From NCBI GenBank assembly GCA_001931905.2, contig MSJI02000228.1, forward strand, positions 1 to 19,385: a stretch of DNA of 19,385 bases, given 5' to 3'. The stretch comes from Cladosporium sp. IMV 00045 (taxonomy: Eukaryota > Ascomycota > Dothideomycetes > Cladosporiales > Cladosporiaceae). Both the position numbers and the translations under genes were made by a program. Within the stretch, counting starts at the first letter, position 1. The number at the start of each line of letters is the position of its first letter. Below the pieces are notes generated by a model that searched no databases, had not been told where the DNA came from, and was given only the letters and a program-made list of their open reading frames with translations. Shown piece after piece: positions 16,681 to 19,385 of the stretch.

Positions 16681-18359
16681 GGTGATCACTTGGTGTTGTT
16701 CGTCGGAGGGAGCGCGCAAAGAGGAATGAGAGCTCTTTCACAGAGAAAGAGACCAAGACGAGAGTCTGCGGGGCAGAGCAGAACGCGAGAAGAGGCAAAA
16801 GAAAAGAGCCCACGAGCCCAGGAATGGTTTGATAGTAGTTTGAGAATAATCGAATCTATCGGCTCGGCCACGTGCCGCAGGGTCTCTGATGGGTCCAGAG
16901 ATCTACTGGCATCGCCGTTATTTGCTAGGGAGAAATATCCACGCGGGCTACATGGCTCGACGCTTCAGGTTTTTGTGCCGACTTTGGCAGAGGCTATATG
17001 TGTGCATGTCGTCAGGATGTCGCCGATGCGTTATGGCGCGTGTCCCTAGTGCGAGATAAGGTTTGGTCTGCCAGCTGAGCTCCACAGCCCGCGCGGGATG
17101 AGAGACTCTTGCATGTGAGTCGGATGTGTGGCGATTGTTATAGGTAAAGATTTGATTCAGCTTGGATGCCCAACAGTATCGATCAAAGACAGACGTACTC
17201 TTGCAAGACAACTTGATTGACACGTCCAGCAGTAGTGAACTCAATTCTTGAAGCTGTCACCCAGATCTGACCTCCACATCAATCAAGACCGCCCAAGAAG
17301 TTTATCTCATCTGTGCGCACGGGTCACGAGATGGCGTCGAGCCAATCGTTCACCTAAGATGAGATCTTGGTGCTTGGAAAACGAATATCCACTTGCAAAA
17401 CTTCAACGGAGAGAGGGCCATCCTCGCCTTTCAACTTTCACACTACTTGGAACGATCCACAGTTTTGGCGAATTTCTCGTTCTGTCCAACGGAACCGGGT
17501 TCGTCGCCTTTTGATTTTTCCATTCTCCCATCCCTAGGAGAACCGTTCCTATTGGTCTTGCCGTGATCTACAGGCTGTTCCTGAAATACCATGTGTCAAT
17601 CCGTGCTTCCGTGGCAACATTCGAGAGCTCGATATACCACCCCGCACAGGACTCGTATGAAGGAGACGGGTAGGCTCCCACTGTGCCCACTCGGCTCTGG
17701 CATCAATAGCTTTGTATCAATAGCTTTGGGAACTCCAATGGTGTCTTAACGATCTTCGTCTCTGATCGAACATGAGCTATAGTGTTCCTTCACTAGACTC
17801 AATCAGCCCTATTGGGAGAAACCAAATGGGAAGAAGGTGATGAGAAGTCTACGTTCAGACGTTTCCAGTTCCCTTTCCTTCAATAAAATCGGTACTGACC
17901 GGAATGGGTGCTGCTTCGCTTATGATTTCTCCAGCCTGCTTTCTCCTTTGCTATCGAGCGGCGGACGCAACTCCGACGTTGATCGACTTGTGGGTTGGTT
18001 ACATGTGCATGTACAAATGCCTGCATACTGCAAATAATTCGAACAATTCATCACTGTGCAACTCTGCTCTCCTGCAGTGGATTCTGCCACACTGGAGTTT
18101 TGCATTCGTGAGGCTTGTCGTTTCTCGTAGCTGATTATGTCACGCGTCGATCGTCTCGATGATACATGTAGTACTTCTCTCCCAGCAGTGTTGACTTTCA
18201 CGCGAACACTCGGGCAACATTCGAGCAATGAGGTACGCGTTTGTACACCGACTGATGTTTGATGAGAAAGAAATCCCAATGGCTGCCAGGACCGAGATCG
18301 AAACGATATCAACACATTCACTTTTCACGTATGTATACCTGAATAACCCCAACAACCCT
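16681..18359. other. 1.68-kb non-coding interval upstream of the first MFS gene
   Basis: No credible gene was found on either strand; the longest frames are random-looking or extend antisense into the MFS gene. It includes the promoter of the transporter starting at 16680 and the 3' end of the carrier at 18360. A 10-bp palindrome, CCCGCGCGGG, lies at 17088-17097, and a 14-bp tandem duplication lies at 17702-17729. A small secreted protein or non-coding RNA cannot be excluded. Confidence 0.5.
17702..17729. repeat. 14-bp tandem duplication
   Basis: ATCAATAGCTTTGT at 17702-17715 is repeated directly at 17716-17729 with one mismatch at the last base. It looks like a local replication-slippage duplication in non-coding DNA. 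Confidence 0.8.
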
Positions 18360-19385
18360 TCAAACTTTCTTCCACCTCCAACACCGACTCAAAATCGCCT
18401 TCCTCCCCGCCCTGCGACTCCTCAAACTAACCGCCTCAGCAACCACACCTCCATCCCCAACACCACCCTCCCTCTTCCCCCTCTCCGCCTCCTCCACCTC
18501 CCCAATCTTCCATCCCCTCAAACCCAACATACAAAGCGCCGCAGCGACATACATGAACCCCGTAAAAAGCTGCGCGCTAATATAACCCCCCGTGCCATCC
18601 ACAATCTGCAGTGCAATCGGTTCCGAAAACGTGCAAGGCAGCACGATCACGAGCCAAATCAGATTCAGCGCGCTCGGCACGTCCCTCAAACCCACAACCT
18701 CAGCCGCCACGGGCCCGACAGTGGCCCAGAAAGTGCCGGCCACAGAACCGCCGATGAGGGCGTAGAAGACCAGCACGCCGTAGGATTTGGCGAACACCCA
18801 TATCACCAGCACGAAGACGCCGGAGAGGAAGGTCATCAGCCCGGCCATGTTGACGCGGCCCACGGCGTCGGAGAAGTAACCGATGGGCGGGCGGCCGAAG
18901 GCTTGCCCCAGATTGAACAGCGCGCTGACGATGGCGGCTTGCGAGGCGGAGAGCCCGATGGACTGGGCGTAGTTGGCGAGGGAGAAGATGAGGACGACGT
19001 AGGCGAGGATGCTGAACCAGCCGTAGGCGCAGAGGAGGAGGTATTCGGGGCGCTGGAAGAGTTTGTGGTCGAACGCGAGTTGCGAGCTGCCGATGGCTTT
19101 GTTCCTGTCGCGGATGAGGAGGGCGCAGATCGTGTTGACCACGCATGCTAGGATGCCCAGCACGCGGAAGGTCCACCCCAGCCCGATGGAGGGGATCATG
19201 GCGCCCGTGGCGAGGGAGTAGATCAGGCCTCCGAGGCCGGAGCCGGAGGTCGCGAAGCCGTTGGCGAGCGAGCGCCGGGTCGTGAACCATTGCGGGACGA
19301 TGCCGACGGAGGCGACGAAGAGGAAGCCCATCCCCAGGCCGAAGCAGATTCCCTGGCTCAGGAAGAGTTGCCAGATGGTGCGGGC
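18360..19385 (-). CDS. MFS monocarboxylate-transporter-like carrier, partial (N-terminus outside window)
   Basis: The C-terminal 341 residues are present; the frame runs open to the right edge (19385), so the start and first helices lie beyond it. The first visible residues, ARTIWQLFLSQGICFGLG, continue directly into GFLFVASVGIVPQWFTTRRSLANGFA, the helix 4-5 region of fungal monocarboxylate-porter-like (MCT/Mch) proteins, in which QWF..RRSLA.G is typical. Further features are GLGGLIYSLA, a central loop with RDRNKAIG, GWFSILAYVVLIFSLANYAQSIG (helix 7), ALFNLGQAFGRPPIGYFSD as the second-half MFS signature, and helices 9-12. The tail after helix 12 is basic and Gly-rich (about 45 residues). Members move monocarboxylates, riboflavin or unknown small acids across the plasma or vacuolar membrane. 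Intronless in the visible part, and very GC-rich compared with the flanking DNA. Confidence 0.88.
   Translation of the reverse strand, partial: ARTIWQLFLSQGICFGLGMGFLFVASVGIVPQWFTTRRSLANGFATSGSGLGGLIYSLATGAMIPSIGLGWTFRVLGILACVVNTICALLIRDRNKAIGSSQLAFDHKLFQRPEYLLLCAYGWFSILAYVVLIFSLANYAQSIGLSASQAAIVSALFNLGQAFGRPPIGYFSDAVGRVNMAGLMTFLSGVFVLVIWVFAKSYGVLVFYALIGGSVAGTFWATVGPVAAEVVGLRDVPSALNLIWLVIVLPCTFSEPIALQIVDGTGGYISAQLFTGFMYVAAALCMLGLRGWKIGEVEEAERGKREGGVGDGGVVAEAVSLRSRRAGRKAILSRCWRWKKV

Noticed and set aside
18228..19151. Long plus-strand open frame of 307 codons
   Set aside because: It is antisense to the MFS carrier at 18360-19385. Its protein is low-complexity (Pro/Asn-rich, then Asp/Glu/Gly-rich), as expected from the complement of GC-rich membrane-protein coding DNA.
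1..19385. tRNA, rRNA or intact transposable element
   Set aside because: I saw no tRNA B-box/cloverleaf pattern, rRNA segment, transposase or reverse transcriptase motif, or long terminal repeat. A covariance-model scan would be needed to rule out small RNAs.

Overview
The window reads as nuclear DNA of a filamentous ascomycete (Pezizomycotina; class not determined). The reasons are short introns of 46-77 nt with GT...AG ends and CTAAC/CTGAC-type branch sites, a Zn2Cys6 regulator, LSM8, and fungal-type MFS carriers and oxidases. I resolved eleven protein genes, ten complete and one cut by the right edge, by joining exons by hand. I recognised no tRNA, rRNA, CRISPR array or intact transposon.

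Left part (1-3092): an AAAAG simple repeat, a possible small Pro/Ser-rich protein on the minus strand (490-834), a 90-residue protein with a C-terminal glycine-zipper membrane segment (1260-1532), and a 1.56 kb gene-poor interval that contains a 51-bp imperfect hairpin (2548-2598).

Central redox block (3093-9468): a VAO-type FAD sugar-lactone-oxidase-like enzyme (3093-4496, +); a short-type heme-thiolate peroxygenase of the chloroperoxidase family (4814-5582, -, one intron); a divergent partner that is a full-length plant-like fatty acid alpha-dioxygenase (6165-8199, +, two introns); and an NTF2/SnoaL-like protein (8699-9468, +, one intron). As an inference, these fit together: the flavin oxidase would be expected to release H2O2, alpha-dioxygenase makes 2-hydroperoxy fatty acids, and the peroxygenase uses peroxides as its oxidant. 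The block could be an oxylipin or peroxide-driven oxidation module that has not been described as such.

Downstream (10058-13138): a Zn2Cys6 transcription factor (10058-11654) whose stop codon overlaps a good 5' splice site, with a possible alternative C-terminus to 11835, and a HAD-family type II haloacid-dehalogenase-like hydrolase (12377-13138). LSM8 (13566-13939) is a housekeeping gene and probably marks the end of any functional cluster.

Right part (14689-19385): two MFS transporters on the minus strand, separated by 1.68 kb of non-coding DNA. The first (14689-16680) has five introns, a 23-nt micro-exon and three GTTGGT donors. The second is a monocarboxylate-transporter-like carrier whose N-terminal part lies outside the window.

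All functions are inferred from motifs and remembered family features. No database search was run.
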